Shown: positions 41,068 through 53,016 of the stretch, piece by piece | Numbering within the stretch: position 1 is the stretch's first letter | How the letters are laid out: the number at the start of each line of letters is the position of its first letter | Source of the DNA: Pyropia yezoensis | Lineage: Eukaryota; Rhodophyta; Bangiophyceae; Bangiales; Bangiaceae | Reading direction: 5' to 3' | Assembly (NCBI GenBank): GCA_009829735.1 | Contig: CM020620.1 | Span: 25,208,020 to 25,272,019, forward strand | DNA length: 64,000 nucleotides | Translations under genes and position numbers: made by a program | Notes under the pieces: generated by a model | Told to the model about the DNA's origin: nothing | The model's input: only the letters and a program-made list of their open reading frames with translations | Database searches by the model: none

Positions 41068-43086
41068 ATGGGTGGCGGACGCGCCATGGCGGAGAAGGAG
41101 TATGGCGTGGTGCGGCAGGTGGCCGGCCCCGTCGTGACGGCCGATGAGATGGACGGGGCGGCCATGTATGAGCTGGTTCGCGTTGGCCATGACCGGCTGG
41201 TCGGAGAGATCATTCGCTTGGAGGGCTCGTCTGCCACCGTTCAGGTGTATGAGGAGACCGCGGGTCTGACTGTTGGCGACCCCGTGGAGCGTACTGCTCA
41301 GCCGCTGTCGGTGGAACTGGGCCCTGGCCTGCTGGGGAACATCTTTGATGGGATCCAGCGGCCGCTGGAGAATATTGCTGAGGTAACAGGAGACATGTTC
41401 ATCCCTCGTGGCATTTCCGTGCCATCGCTTCAACGCAAGAAGGCGTGGGACTTTGTGCCGACCAAGTCTTTCTCAGTCGGATCTCACATCACGGCCGGCG
41501 ACATTTTTGCAACCGTCGACGAGACTCCGCTGCTTCAGCACAAGGTGATGGTGCCACCCGGCGCGATGGGCACCGTCACGTACCTGGCAGAGGAAGGCGA
41601 GTACGACATTGACGAGGTGGTGATGGAGGCCGAGTTTGATGGCGTTGTCAAGAAGTTCTCCATGGTCCAGAGCTGGCCCGTCCGCGAGCCCCGCCCGGTG
41701 GCGGAGAAGCTTCGTGCGTCGACACCCCTTTTGACGGGACAGCGCGTACTGGATGCACTTTTCCCTTCGGTGCAGGGCGGCACGTGCGCCATCCCAGGGG
41801 CGTTTGGATGCGGCAAGACGGTTATTTCGCAGGCGCTGTCCAAGTTCAGTAACTCGGACGCCATCGTCTACGTTGGTGTACGTTGGCCTCGTGCTCTTTT
41901 TCGTCTTTTGCTCTGTGTCTTCGGGCCTTTTCTCTTTTCTCATCTTGGCTCTTCTTGTTGGGCTCTGGCTCTGTACTGACGACATGACCTCGTGCTGTCC
42001 CGTTCTTGCTTGACCTGCCTGGTATTCTTTTTTCGTTGCTCATTGTGAATGCAGTGCGGCGAGCGTGGCAATGAGATGGCTGAGGTGCTCAAGGACTTCC
42101 CGGAGCTGACCCTGACCATGGACAATGGTAGGGAAGAGTCCATCATGAAGCGCACCCTGCTGGTGGCCAACACCTCCAACATGCCTGTGGCTGCCCGTGA
42201 GGCTTCCATTTACACGGGCATTACCATCTCTGAGTACTACCGTGACATGGGTCTGAATGTGGCGATGATGGCCGACTCGACTTCCCGGTGGGCCGAGGCG
42301 CTTCGCGAGATTTCCGGTCGCCTGGCTGAGATGCCCGCTGACTCTGGCTACCCTGCTTACCTGGCCGCTCGCCTGGCCTCCTTTTACGAGCGTGCCGGTC
42401 GCGTGTCGTGCGTCGGGTCCCCGTCGCGCTTTGGCTCCATCACGATTGTGGGCGCCGTGTCGCCTCCTGGTGGTGACTTCTCGGACCCCGTCACCTCGGC
42501 GACGCTGGGCATCTGTGGTGCGTTCTGGGGCCTGGACAAGAAACTTGCGCAGCGCAAGCACTTCCCGTCAGTCAACTGGCTCATCTCGTACAGCAAGTAC
42601 CAGGGAGCTTTGGAGCCGTTCTACGACGAGCAGTACCCAGAGTTCCCTCAGCTGCAGCAAACCGTTCGGCAGGTGCTGCAGACAGAGGACGACCTGATGG
42701 AGATTGTGCAGCTGGTCGGCAAGGACTCCCTTGCGGAGAGTGACAAGGTCACGCTGGAGGTTGCTAAGATTGTGCGGGAAGACTTCCTCGCGCAGAACTC
42801 CTTCACCTCATACGACCGTTATTGCCCGTTCTGGAAGTCAGTCCTGATGCTGCGGAACATTGTGCACTTTTACGACCTGGCCAACGCGGCCGTGTCGACG
42901 TCGGCCAACTCGGAAGTGCGGATCACGTTCAACCTCATCAAGGAACACTGCGGCGACCTGCTGTACCGCCTGACGGCGATGAAGTTCCAGGAGCCGTCTG
43001 ATGGCCAGGAAGCCCTGACTGCTCACGCGGACAAGCTGCGCGACGAGTTCACTGCCGCCTTCCGGGAGATGGAGGACATGTCCTAG
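41068..43086 (+). CDS. V-type proton ATPase catalytic subunit A, two exons
   Basis: Catalytic subunit of the vacuolar H+-ATPase V1 sector, which hydrolyses ATP to acidify vacuoles and Golgi compartments. The exons are 41068-41877 and 42055-43086; a 177-bp GT-AG intron falls between VYVG and CGERGNEM. The product is 613 residues, the family's normal length (about 617). The start may be the first ATG or the one at 41086 (MAEKEYGVV). Motifs are the P-loop GAFGCGKTV at 244-252, GERGNEM, and [20 protein letters not shown]. The non-homologous region [20 protein letters not shown] and the C-terminal helices ending FREMEDMS are also typical. It carries no low-complexity insert, unlike its neighbours. 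Confidence 0.96.
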
Positions 43087-43498
43087 CCACGTACTCGGGT
43101 GGCGGGCGGCCTGCCGTGCAATTCGCATTGCAGGACGAGCCAGACAGATGTGTGTGATATAGTGCGCGGGCCGTTGTCATGTGTTTTGTATTTTGCCATC
43201 ATCTTGTGCAACCCGCATGCGGGCCGGTGTCCTGCGAGGTTGATCAGCTGGTTCCGCTGCGCACCTCCCGGCCGAGTCGACCTTTGCCAATTGCGCCAGA
43301 TTGGTGCACTGGCTTGTGTCCCCCCGCACGCCACCGCATGACTCTCCAGTGCGGGTGCCGCGCGGCGTAGTCGTTGGCCCAACGCCAGCGCACCGTGCAT
43401 ATGTACTGTACCACCCAACTCAGCCAACGATTAAGAAAAAAGAACTGCTGCACTATTCAGCCCCGAGCCGCTCATCCCCGTGCCCCCCACTCCTCACC
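43087..43498. other. Spacer between convergent V-ATPase A and acid phosphatase genes
   Basis: These 412 bp hold the 3' flanks of both genes. I see no further gene; a TATTTTGCC-type AT-richer stretch is near 43188. Confidence 0.5.
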
Positions 43499-45361
43499 TC
43501 AGTACGCCGTCCCCCCTTCCCCAATAGGCCCGTATGCGGCTGTTGCCTTGTGCCGCCGAACCAGCGCGAGGGCGGTGGCGACGAGCAGGCACCCGCCCGC
43601 CCCCAGTGCAACCAGCCCGAGGGCCGCGCGCAGCCCCCCACCCCCCCCGGCCTGTCCAGCCAGGGGCAACGCCACCCGCCGCCACCCGTCGTGGCCGTCG
43701 AGGACCACCACGCTGTCTGGGCGGAGCTCCCCCCCGCCGCCCCCCTCGGCGGGCCCCGCCGCGGCGGGACCAACGCCCACCGCAGACGCAAGCGCCGCGG
43801 CGACGCGGCGGACGCCTGTCGCGCACGCCACCACTCGCTCGAGGTCCGTATCCAGCACCCGCGACGCGGTGCCCGCCACCCACAGTGGCAGCGGGCAGTC
43901 GACAGCGTCACACCCACGGACTGTGACAGGCAGGCCATTGTACTCGACGCGCACCGAGTAATCGGCGGGTTTCGGCCGGAGGCGCCGACTGGCGCCACTG
44001 TCCCCCGCCGCAGCGGCAGCGGCAGCGGCGGCGGTGACCGCCGCGGGGGCGGCGCGGAGCTCGAGTACCACCGTGGAATTGTACGGCGGGTTGGTACCGT
44101 CAAACGCGCCGAGCGCCGCCAGCGCCGCCGCCAGCGTCGTGTCGTGGGCAGAGTAGAGGACGTAGCGCGGCGACGGCGGGGACGAGCGGGGGGAAAACCG
44201 AGCGGGGCCCGCGACGGGCGCCTCCACGTGACCGCGGCCGCTCTGGCTCCCGGCGCCGGTGGCGCCGGCCAGCGGGGCGGGCAGCCGCCCCGCGTGCGCC
44301 GCCGCCGCAAGGACCGCCCGGTCCCTGAGGGCGCGGAGCAGTACCCCCGACCGCAGGCGCTGCACCTCTGCGCCCGCCACCGACGCGGCGAGCAGCCCGT
44401 CTGCAATCGCCCGCACCTCGGTCACGTCGTCGGCTGTCACGCCGTCGGGGAGCGGCAGCCCCGCCGCGGCCGACGCTGTCCACACGTCATTGACCGCGGC
44501 GACGGTGGGGATGTCCACCGCCACCCCGGGGGGGAGCCGCAGGGCACGCGGCAGCGTCACGTCGAGCAGGTGCTTGTGTCGCGCCGCGGTCGCGGTGGTC
44601 GCCGCCGCCGCACCGTGGGCGCGGCGCAGCGCCGCCGCCCGCGGGCACGCCACCCCCGGCAGCAGCAGCGTGTCGGTCGCGGCCGCGACCGAATGGATGG
44701 GCACCGGGTGGACGGCGGGGGGGAGGAGGACGCCCGCCGCGGGCCCCACCCCCCCCTCTTTAGCGGCGTACAGCCCCGCCATCTGCGCGTAGGCCGACAG
44801 GAGCGCCCGGTCAATGGCGGTGGAGCGGACGTACACCTCGGTCGCGTTCCACGTTGGCGACAGGAAGCCCGTGTCCACATAGCGCGCGCGCAGGCGGGTG
44901 CCCAGGGCGTAGTGCGCGGCGGCGCCCGCGGCGGTCAGGCCGCCGGCGCCAACGCCCCACCCGTCCAGCGGCCGCACGTCTCCGGGAAAGGTGTAGAGGG
45001 GGGAACGCGCGCCGTGGCGGCAGAGGACCACCACCAGCAGCAGCTCGCCGGCAGGGGACGGCGTGGAGGTGGCCGCCGCGTCCCGCGCAGCCCGGCGGGG
45101 GCCCACGGGCGCGCCCACCGCTGAGCCGCCGCTGTCCTCGGCGGCAGCCGCGGGAGCGCCGCCGCCGCCGCCGCCGGCCGCTGCCGCGGCGGCGAGCCTC
45201 AAAGACGACGCGGCGGCCGCGACGACGGCCGCCGCCACGGCGCTGGCAAGCAGCAGCAGCGGCAGGCCACACAAGGGGTTCCGCCCCCGCCGGGTGGCGC
45301 GCGCGCGCGTGCCCCCGCGAGGGGGGGGCGCCACCGGGCGCCGCCGCCCGCCCGCGCTCAT
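43499..45361 (-). CDS. Membrane-anchored histidine acid phosphatase
   Basis: Histidine-phosphatase superfamily, branch 2 (lysosomal/secreted acid phosphatase type), 620 residues from the ATG at 45361. The catalytic motif LCRHGARSP lies near residues 114-121 and the partner YSAHDTTLAAAL near 420. The sequences TEVYVRSTAIDRALLSAYAQ and NPPYNSTVVLEL are also typical. A hydrophobic N-terminal segment (about 32-60) acts as signal or anchor. A second hydrophobic segment (GLVALGAGGCLLVATALALV) precedes a short basic tail RRHKATAAYGPIGEGGTAY, so a type I membrane protein is likely. The reading frame is open upstream to 46621, but that part is proline-rich low complexity and is taken as leader. Single exon. 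Confidence 0.9.
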   Translation of the reverse strand: MSAGGRRRPVAPPPRGGTRARATRRGRNPLCGLPLLLLASAVAAAVVAAAASSLRLAAAAAAGGGGGGAPAAAAEDSGGSAVGAPVGPRRAARDAAATSTPSPAGELLLVVVLCRHGARSPLYTFPGDVRPLDGWGVGAGGLTAAGAAAHYALGTRLRARYVDTGFLSPTWNATEVYVRSTAIDRALLSAYAQMAGLYAAKEGGVGPAAGVLLPPAVHPVPIHSVAAATDTLLLPGVACPRAAALRRAHGAAAATTATAARHKHLLDVTLPRALRLPPGVAVDIPTVAAVNDVWTASAAAGLPLPDGVTADDVTEVRAIADGLLAASVAGAEVQRLRSGVLLRALRDRAVLAAAAHAGRLPAPLAGATGAGSQSGRGHVEAPVAGPARFSPRSSPPSPRYVLYSAHDTTLAAALAALGAFDGTNPPYNSTVVLELRAAPAAVTAAAAAAAAAGDSGASRRLRPKPADYSVRVEYNGLPVTVRGCDAVDCPLPLWVAGTASRVLDTDLERVVACATGVRRVAAALASAVGVGPAAAGPAEGGGGGELRPDSVVVLDGHDGWRRVALPLAGQAGGGGGLRAALGLVALGAGGCLLVATALALVRRHKATAAYGPIGEGGTAY

Positions 45362-47236
45362 GGTGGGGGCTCCCCACCAGCCGCGGGGGTGCCACCCGCG
45401 GGGGCAGGGGATGGGGGGCAGCAGGCGCCCGCTCCCCGAGCCGAGGCACCCCGCAGACGGCCAGCAGGCAGCAGCAACAGCGGCAGCGGCGGCAGCGGCG
45501 GCAGGCAGCAGCGGAAGCGGCGGCAGCAAGGACGACGGGTGGACGCGGCGGGAGCGGCGGGGCCGACGACAAGCGACGGCGGCAGAGGCAGCGACGGCGG
45601 CAGCGGCAGAGGAGGTGGCGGCAACGGCGGCCGCCAACGTCAACGGGGCGCGGTTGGCGCTCTTCCCCCCTGTCCCTGCCGTCCTCCCCCACCGCCCCCC
45701 CCCCCGACACGACAGGAACAAAAAAAAAAGGCGACCGGCGGTGGCAGTGGAAGCAGCGGTGGCGGTGGCGGTGGTGGGGGTGGGGGTGGGGGTGAGAGTG
45801 GCGATGGCGGTGGCGGTGGCGGGGTGGTGGCGGCGGTGGCGGTGGCGGGGTGGTGGCGGCGGTGGCGGTAACGGTAGCGACGGCAGCGGGGGGCGGGGGG
45901 GATTTGGCCCACAGGGGCGTGCACCGGTGGCCACCCACGGCGAGTTGCACAAGGGGCCACCGAAGGGGGGGGGGGGGGCGGGGCGTGCCCTAAGCCCACA
46001 GTCGGGGGGGGGGGGGGGGGCGTGGCGAAAAAGGCGACGAGGGGAAGCGAAAATGCGACGCGGCTGCGATGGTGGTGGCAAAGAAAGTGGGGAAGAAGTG
46101 GGGGGGAGGGGAGGTGGGGGAGGGGGGGTGGGACGGGCACCTCGGCGGGCTCGCGACCGCCACGGGCGTGGCGGTCCCGGTCGCGGCCGCGGGGTCGCGT
46201 CCGACGGTGGATGGTCGCACGAATGTATGGGCGCGCGTGACCGACCCGGGAAGGCGGGGCGGAGATGCGTGGAATTTGGGGGGCCAAGGTCAAGGCCGCT
46301 GCCAGAGCCTCCCTCCCCACGTCCACAGCTACGCCCCGGCTGCCCGCCCGCCCGCCCGCCCCCCCCCGCCCGCCCGGTCGGTCGGTCGGCTGTTTGTGAC
46401 GATGGGGGGGAGAGGGGTGACAGCGTGGCTGCCCGCGGCCACCTGCAAACCGCCCGCCACTGCCACCGTGCCAGCTGCGGTCTCTTCCACGCCCTTCCTC
46501 CCTCCCCCCCCCCTTTTTTTTTTCTTTTTTTCTTTTTTCTTCTGATTGTGTTCTGCCGGCTGCCCCGCGCTACCAACCCCACACCTGCGCGCATGCGGTC
46601 CTCCTTCGCTACCGCGCCCACCGCCGTGCGTGGCCGTGGAGCGCATCATCCCCCATTCTTGTCTGCCGGCGGTGGGGGCGGCGACCCCGTGCTCGTCCTG
46701 TTCTGTTCTTTTGACGTGCTGCGTATTCTTCTTTTCTTCTTCTTTCTTCTTGCTGCTCCCGCCCGTTCGCTCCCCCCCCGCCGCCCCTCCTGCCCTTGCC
46801 ACTTGCTGCGGCTTTGTCCCCCTGAGCGGGGTGGTTTGGGGGTGGCGGGGGCCGTGGATGGTGGCGAGAGCGGCCGCAGGTCTTCCCCCTCATGTTTTGC
46901 CCCACGCACGACCACGCCACCGTGGGGGCGGCCCTCGTCGCCCCGCTACCCTCATCGCCGACAAGTTCGTTCCATTTGTGGTCGTACAGAGCCGCTGCTG
47001 TTTTTCTTTTCTTTTTTTGCACTCTTGGTTTGCCTGTCGGCATGCTCTCCACGGCCACCCACGCACCACTGGTCCCATCAGGGCCACGGGCGTGAGCGCC
47101 ACAGCCCCCCCCCCCCCCCTTCTCCCTTCTTCGTCGCCCGGCCACGCGGCCTCATCCCCCAGACACCCTTCCCAACACCATCATTCTCCCTCATTCACAC
47201 CCACCCCCCCACCCCCCCATCGCGCCAGAAAAGGTT
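45362..47236. other. 1.9 kb of low-complexity spacer upstream of the phosphatase gene
   Basis: GGT/GGC triplet repeats (45740-45880), G runs (45966-45975, 46004-46020) and pyrimidine tracts (46501-46540) dominate. Bases 46085-46400 and 46610-47000 include similar blocks of mixed sequence. Long frames exist on both strands purely through composition. I see no gene. Confidence 0.45.
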
Positions 47237-49472
47237 TTAGGCCACCGCCGACGTGGCCGGGATGGCGGCCGCCGCCCCCCCCTCCGCCGCCGGGTCCCCT
47301 TCCAGCCGCCCGTGGAGGTCGTACCACATGCCCTCCCCCGTTGGCTCATGGCGCTCTGGCAGGGGCAGCAGCGCCCGCACAGCGGGCGCCGACACCCACC
47401 CCGTCCCCCCCGACAGGTGGACGGCGGCGTCGCCAAAGGGGCCGCTGTTGCCCAGCAGGTCGGGCTGACCCATGTAGCGCGCGTGGATGACCCGCTGGTC
47501 AACGGCCTTTTGGGAGGTGTACCCGAGGGCGGCGAGCAGGTCAATGTGCGCCTCATTGACATTCTCCACCGACACGTAGGTGGGGCGCGACTCGCGGGGG
47601 AGGGTGTGGAGCGAGTTGAGGCACGCCGTGTCGCGGCCCTCAATGTCAATCTGAGGAGGAGCGGGTGGGGGAAGGAGAGCAGTAACACACGAGCGACCAA
47701 AAACCACAGGGGACAGGAGCGTGGGGAAGAGAAGCGCAAAGCAGTAGAGAGCACGTCAGTCACCACCCAGGCGCACCTCGTCCCCACAACCCGCGGCCAC
47801 TTGCAGCAAGTCCCACGACCAGCGGCCAAGTCGCATCCCCGCCGCCCATTCGCCACTACGCAGCCCCTCTGTCCTTTGTGCGACGTACCTTCATGTACAG
47901 GGGCTTGCCAAACCGCTCAATCAGCCCCGCGCACGTGGTCACGGGCACGTCGATCCGCTCACAGTGGGCGGGTACCTCCTTCTCAACGGGCGTGTTGTTG
48001 GGATTGCGGCACCCCCACGACGCGTCAAAGGAGCTCCACTCGGAGCGCAGCTTGGAGCGGTAAAAGCGGAGCGTCTCGGGCGCAGAGTTGGCGTCGGCCG
48101 CCTCGCCCACCAGCCCGTTGGACACGAGCGTGAGGGTGCCCTTGGCGGTCGCGTCCTCAAAGCGGGTCCGCCCCGCAGCAATGAGGTCGGGGTTGGCGTC
48201 CACCCCAATGACCGAGTACCCGTCGGCAAGGTAAAAGTGCGAGTCCTGGCCCGTGTTGAACCCCAAGTCCAGCACGCACGGCACGCCCGCGGCGGCCGCA
48301 ATGACACAGTGCTTTGACCGGGAGGGCGCTGCTGGTGCCGCCGCCGCCGCCGGCGCCGCGGCCGGCGCCGCGACAGCCGCGGCCGTGTCCAGGCCGGTGG
48401 CGGTGGCGGCGGCGCCCGCCGCGTCTGTCGCCCGCACCGCCGGCGGGTCGCCGGCGCGTGCCAGGGAGCTACCCCCCGTCGGCGCCGCCACCACCGCCGC
48501 CGCCGCGGGCGCGACGGGCGCCGCCGCCGCCGCCGCCGCCTCGGCAGCAGGCGCCGCCCGCACGGCTGGTGGTGGAGGTACGGCCGCCGCAACGGCCGCC
48601 GCCGCCGGTGCTGCCGGGGCGGCAATGGTAGCGGGCGCCACCACCGCTGCCGCCGGCGCGGGCACGGCCGGCGGCGCTGCCGCCACCGGCGGCGCCACCG
48701 CCGCCGCCGCCTCGACCGTTGCCGTCCGTGCGGCAACGGCCGCCGCTGCCGCCGCGGCGGCGGCCGCCACCGTCGCTGCCGCGTCGGCGCCCGGCCGGCC
48801 CGCCCCCGCCACCTGCACCGCCGCGCCGGCAATGGGGGAGGATGGCCCGCCGCCGGTGCCAAGCCCCGCCGCCACCCCCGCCGCGCCGCTGCCAGGCCGC
48901 ACCAGCGTGTCCACCGCAAGGGCGGCGGCACAAAAGACGAGCCCCGCGAGCGCCACCCACCGGCGGGGGTCGAGGCGGACGTTCTTGCGGCCGCCCCCGC
49001 CGCCGCCACCCCCCCCACCACCGCCGCCGCCGGCAGCGCCGCTGCCGGCCACGCCGGCAAGCCCCCCCGCCCGCATGGCCGCCGCCGCCGCCATGGACGG
49101 TGGGAGCGGCGGGCGGCCGCCGCCGCCGCCGCCCCCCCCTCCTACGCCCCCGTCGGTCGAGCCGTCCAGGCGGTTGCGCGGGGGCGTCCCCCCCCCCGGG
49201 CGTGCCCCCCCCACCGCCCCTCTGGCGGGGGAGAGGAAGGCCGCCCCCTCTGTCCCGGCGGGGGAGTCTGTCAGGGGGATGGACGTGTGGTGGTAAAAGG
49301 CGGGCGGCGTGCCGCCGCCACCCCCGCCGCCGCCGCCGCCGCCGCCGCCGTCAGCGCCCCCGGGGGGGGAGCCCGCCCGCGGCGGGGACCCACCCGCCTG
49401 GAGGGCACCCCCGCCGGCCGCCGCCGCCGTCGCCGGCGGGGACGAAAAGTCAAACACCGTGCGCCGCTGCAT
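47237..49472 (-). CDS. FkbM-family methyltransferase, type II membrane form, copy A, two exons
   Basis: SAM-dependent methyltransferase of the FkbM family, which typically O-methylates sugars. The exons are 49472-47889 and 47650-47237, with a 238-bp GT-AG intron between LYMK and IDIEG; the product is 665 residues. A Gly/Ser-rich cytosolic part (1-140) precedes one membrane segment (RRWVALAGLVFCAAALAVDT). A stalk of about 200 residues, almost all Ala/Pro/Val, follows, then the catalytic domain. SAM motif I is CVLDLGFNTGQDSHFYLADG with VIGVDANPDL after it; the FkbM signature YMKIDIEGRDTACLNSL spans the intron. Topology suggests a Golgi enzyme. A near-identical catalytic domain is encoded at 59329-61385 on the other strand. 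Confidence 0.9.
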
Positions 49473-49511
49473 GGTGGCAGGTTCTGGAGCTGCGGGAGGA
49501 CAGAGGAGTAG

Positions 49512-49545
<34 letters not shown>

Positions 49546-51212
49546 TGGGAGGGGAGGGGGGCCAAGCAAAGGAAGGAGGAGACAAGGCAACGGCCACGAG
49601 CGGTGCGAAAGAGGAAGAGCGGACAGACAGGAGGGAGGAAGGGGGAGGGGCGGGAGGGGGGGCGGGATGGGGCCGGCCTGACGATCACCGACGACGTTGA
49701 CCGCCGCTGCCGCCGCCGCGCCCGCTCCGTGGCCGACCGACCCGTCCGCCGCTGCCGCCGCCGAGGGGAGGGAGGAGGGCAGCAACGGAGGAGATGAGGA
49801 GGAAGCGGGGGGCAGGGGCGGCGGTGCGCTCACAGGACACGACGCGGATGAGCGGGGATGCCAGCGTCTGCTCCCCCCCCCCTCCAGTTGGGGCGCGCCC
49901 CTCTTGTACATACGTCGGCGACGGCGGCGGCAGCGGCGGCGACGCCCCCCCCCCCCCCCCCCCCCCCCCCGCCCGTTTGTTCCGCCTCGTCCCGCCCCGC
50001 CACTGCTGCCGCGGCGGGGCGCACGCGCGGCGCGCCTCCGCGTCGTGCGCGCGCGCCCACCGCCTCCCCGTGGGTCGGGGGGCGGCGACCCGGGGGTTCC
50101 CCCCCCCACTCCCCCCTCCCCCACCCCCTCCCTCCCCCACCCCCCCACCCCCCCCCACCCCCTCTCCCTCCCCCAGCCATACCCTCCCTCCCCCCCCCCC
50201 CCCCCCCACCCCGCGCAATGCCCCGCACTCCCCCCCATCCTGCCACCATCCCCCCCCCGTCCCCCCCCCCCCCCCCCCCCTCCCCCAATCACCCCCCTCG
50301 ACAAACGGCCACCCGCCACGGGGCCGCCCACCAAACCCCCATCGTTTCTCCTTGGCAACACGCAGCCACACCTACCCCCCCCCTCCTTCCCCCCCCCCCC
50401 CCGCGAGGGGGGGAACTCGTGCCCCATGTCCGTGGCCCACCCCCCCCCCCCCCCTCCCCCCCCCCTGTCCCCTCCCGGGAGGGTCAGGAGGGGTTGGCTT
50501 GTCCCCCCCCCCCCCCCCGCGCAGGTGCGCGCCGCGTCAGCCATGGCCAATGGCGGCAGCGGCGAGAGGGGGAAAGAGCGCGGTGGAAGAGAAGGGAGCG
50601 CGGGGGGCGGGGGGGGGGGGGAGGGGGACGGAGGGGGCGGGGGGGGGAAGACGCAAGCGCACCGCGCGGACGGGACACGGCCGCGCGAGGCGGGGCAGCG
50701 TCGGGGCGTCGGCGGCGGCGGTGGCGGCAGGCAGACAGGCAGGCAGGCTGGCAGGCGTGCAGGCAGGCAGCCGCGCACCCGCCCCCACTGCCGCCGTTGC
50801 TGCCCACGGCGCCCCCCCCCCCCCCCCCCCCCCCGCCCACCCAACCCCCCACCCCCCCCCCCCCCGGGGGGCTTGGCCGCCAGCGCTTGCCGCCCCGCGC
50901 GGCACGCAGCGGCAGGGGCGGCCGCCGCCACCGCCGCCGGCCGGCCGGCCGGCCGCGCCCGTCCTCCCCCCCCCCCCGCGCGCCCGTGGCCGTGGGCTCG
51001 CCCCGGGTGGCAGCCGCCTTGACCAACGGCAGCGGCGGATGCGCGGGCGGCGGTGCCGCCGCTCACGACCGGGGGTGTGTGTGCAGTGGAGGAGGAGGAG
51101 GAGGGGGGGGGAGGGGTGGCGGCGGCGGCGCAAGGGGCGTGGGGGGTGGGGGGGGGGGGAAGGGGAGGGGAGGGGAGGAGGGAAGCTGAGAAGTGGGGGG
51201 GGGGGGAAGAAG

Positions 51213-51243
<31 letters not shown>

Positions 51244-53016
51244 CGTGGGGATGCCCACGGATGCTGAAATGGAAGCGCCGCGGCTCCCATCTCACCGCCG
51301 CTGCCGACGCCCCCACCCCCCACCTACCCCCCACCCACCCCCTACCCCCGCCGCCACCAAATGGGGGGGCGGCGACACCTGCCGCCGCGTCCGCCGCCGC
51401 GTGCGGCCGCGCCCGTGCACGCCGCGGCGGCAGCGACGGGAGGGGGTGGGGGGGGGGGGGGGGGGGTGGCGACAGCCTCTGCCTAATACCTCCCCCTACC
51501 TAGCGACCTGCCAAACCCGGCGGCGGCCGCAACCCCATGCCCCGCGGGCGGGCAGGCGGGCGGGCGGGCGGGCGGGGGGGCGGGGGGGCGGGCGGGTGGG
51601 TGGGGCGGGTGGGGCGGGTGGGTGGGGGTCCCACCCACAGGTGAGCGGGAGACAAGGCAAAGAGAAGAAACAACCGTGCGTGGGTGGGGCGCGCCACCGC
51701 CGCAAGGGCCGGGCGCCTGCACAGAGGGGGGGGGGGGGTGGGGGGGGGGGGGGGGGGCAAGGCCTGTCACCGCGCTGCTGTGGCCAGCAGCTCCCCTACC
51801 CCCCCCCCCCCCTGGCCCCCCCCCCCCCCGCTCCCGGGAGATCCCGCGCCGCTGCCGCTGGTCGCCGCGACGGCAAGGCGAGCAGCGGGCTGTTTCCATT
51901 GGCCGTAGTAGGGCGGTGCGTGGCATGCCCGCGCCTTGCGCGGGGGTGGTTGTTTGCCATTTCCATCGTTGGGCAACGGCGGGCGGACGGGTGGCCGGCA
52001 GTCGCGGTCCTCCATAGGTACAGCACCTATGTAGGTAGATATAGTATAGGTACTGTCGCGGATGCCGCTCGAGGGGGCGGGGGGGTAGATGAATAGACAC
52101 ACGGGGATGTCCGTCCACGCTACAGCGCCCATCATGGATGATCGAGGGGAGGGGACCACTCCCGCCGGGGGGGGGGGGGGGGGGAAAGGATAACAGATGC
52201 AGTGAGGAGCCAGCCTTCTCGTCCATAAATACTGGTATAGGACGGCGCGTCCTATATAGGCACTGGGGAGCCTGTTTGTGCGCCATAGACATCACTGCAG
52301 GGGGGGGACACGGCCAAAGCAAAACTGGATGACTGCCTGTGCTGGTTTGTACATGTACACCAGCAAGAGTGGGGAAGCAAACTGCGTCTGTGGATTTACT
52401 TTGCTACAGCGGAGGGTGCTGCGGTGGCACGCAGGCGCCCTTTTTTAAACCGTTGGAGCAACACCGACGTTGGGCCCCGCAGGCTCCTGCTTTTGGTCTC
52501 TTGACGTATGTATTTACATGGGTGGGACGCTCGGTCTGGCAAACGCTGCTGTGTCAAGGGCAGGAGAAGGATGGAGGCAGGGGGCGCTGCTCAAGAGCTG
52601 ACTGACCCTCCACGACCGCCCGCCGCTTCATAGACGCCCACCCCCCCCGGGGTCGTCCCCTCCCCGCCCATTGTGAGGGTGCGGGCCGTCCTCACCAGAT
52701 TGCCTGGCGACAGGATGCTTCTTCTGCGGGGGGGGGGGTGATAACCAGGGGGGGTGATACATAGCTGCGGGGGGGGGGGGGGGGGGGGGGTCAAAATAAC
52801 CTCTGGCTGGGGCGGTTCTTCAACCCGACAGCCATGCGTCCGCATTCGCCCGTGGTCTATACGCCCGGTGGCACTTCACTGCGCACCACTGTGAGCGGGG
52901 CCTTGGCGGGTCCCCCTTTTGGAGGGCGACCGACTGAGAATCCCGTGGATGCCCAATGGCGTCCCGCGATCAACGCGTTGTGGTCGGCGCGCGACGCTGG
53001 GCGGCTTCGCAGCACT
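49473..53016. other. 3.5 kb of homopolymer-rich spacer
   Basis: Runs of G or C longer than 15 bases are frequent: 31 G at 49514-49544, more than 20 C near 49945-49970, and 25 G at 51219-51243; several C runs lie between 50150 and 50520. Frames of up to 600 codons on both strands result from this composition and lack any motif. From 51995 the sequence is AT-richer, with small palindromes (CATAGGT/ACCTATG near 52013; TATAGGACG/CGTCCTATA near 52234). No gene is supported. Confidence 0.5.

Noticed and set aside
45362..46621. 420-residue N-terminal extension of the acid phosphatase
   Set aside because: The extension is Pro/His/Arg low complexity from pyrimidine and triplet repeats. The ATG at 45361 precedes a basic segment and hydrophobic anchor, the expected N-terminus.
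49450..51258. Very long frames on both strands over the homopolymer region
   Set aside because: Translations are runs of Gly or Pro created by G and C tracts; no conserved block exists and both strands are open equally.
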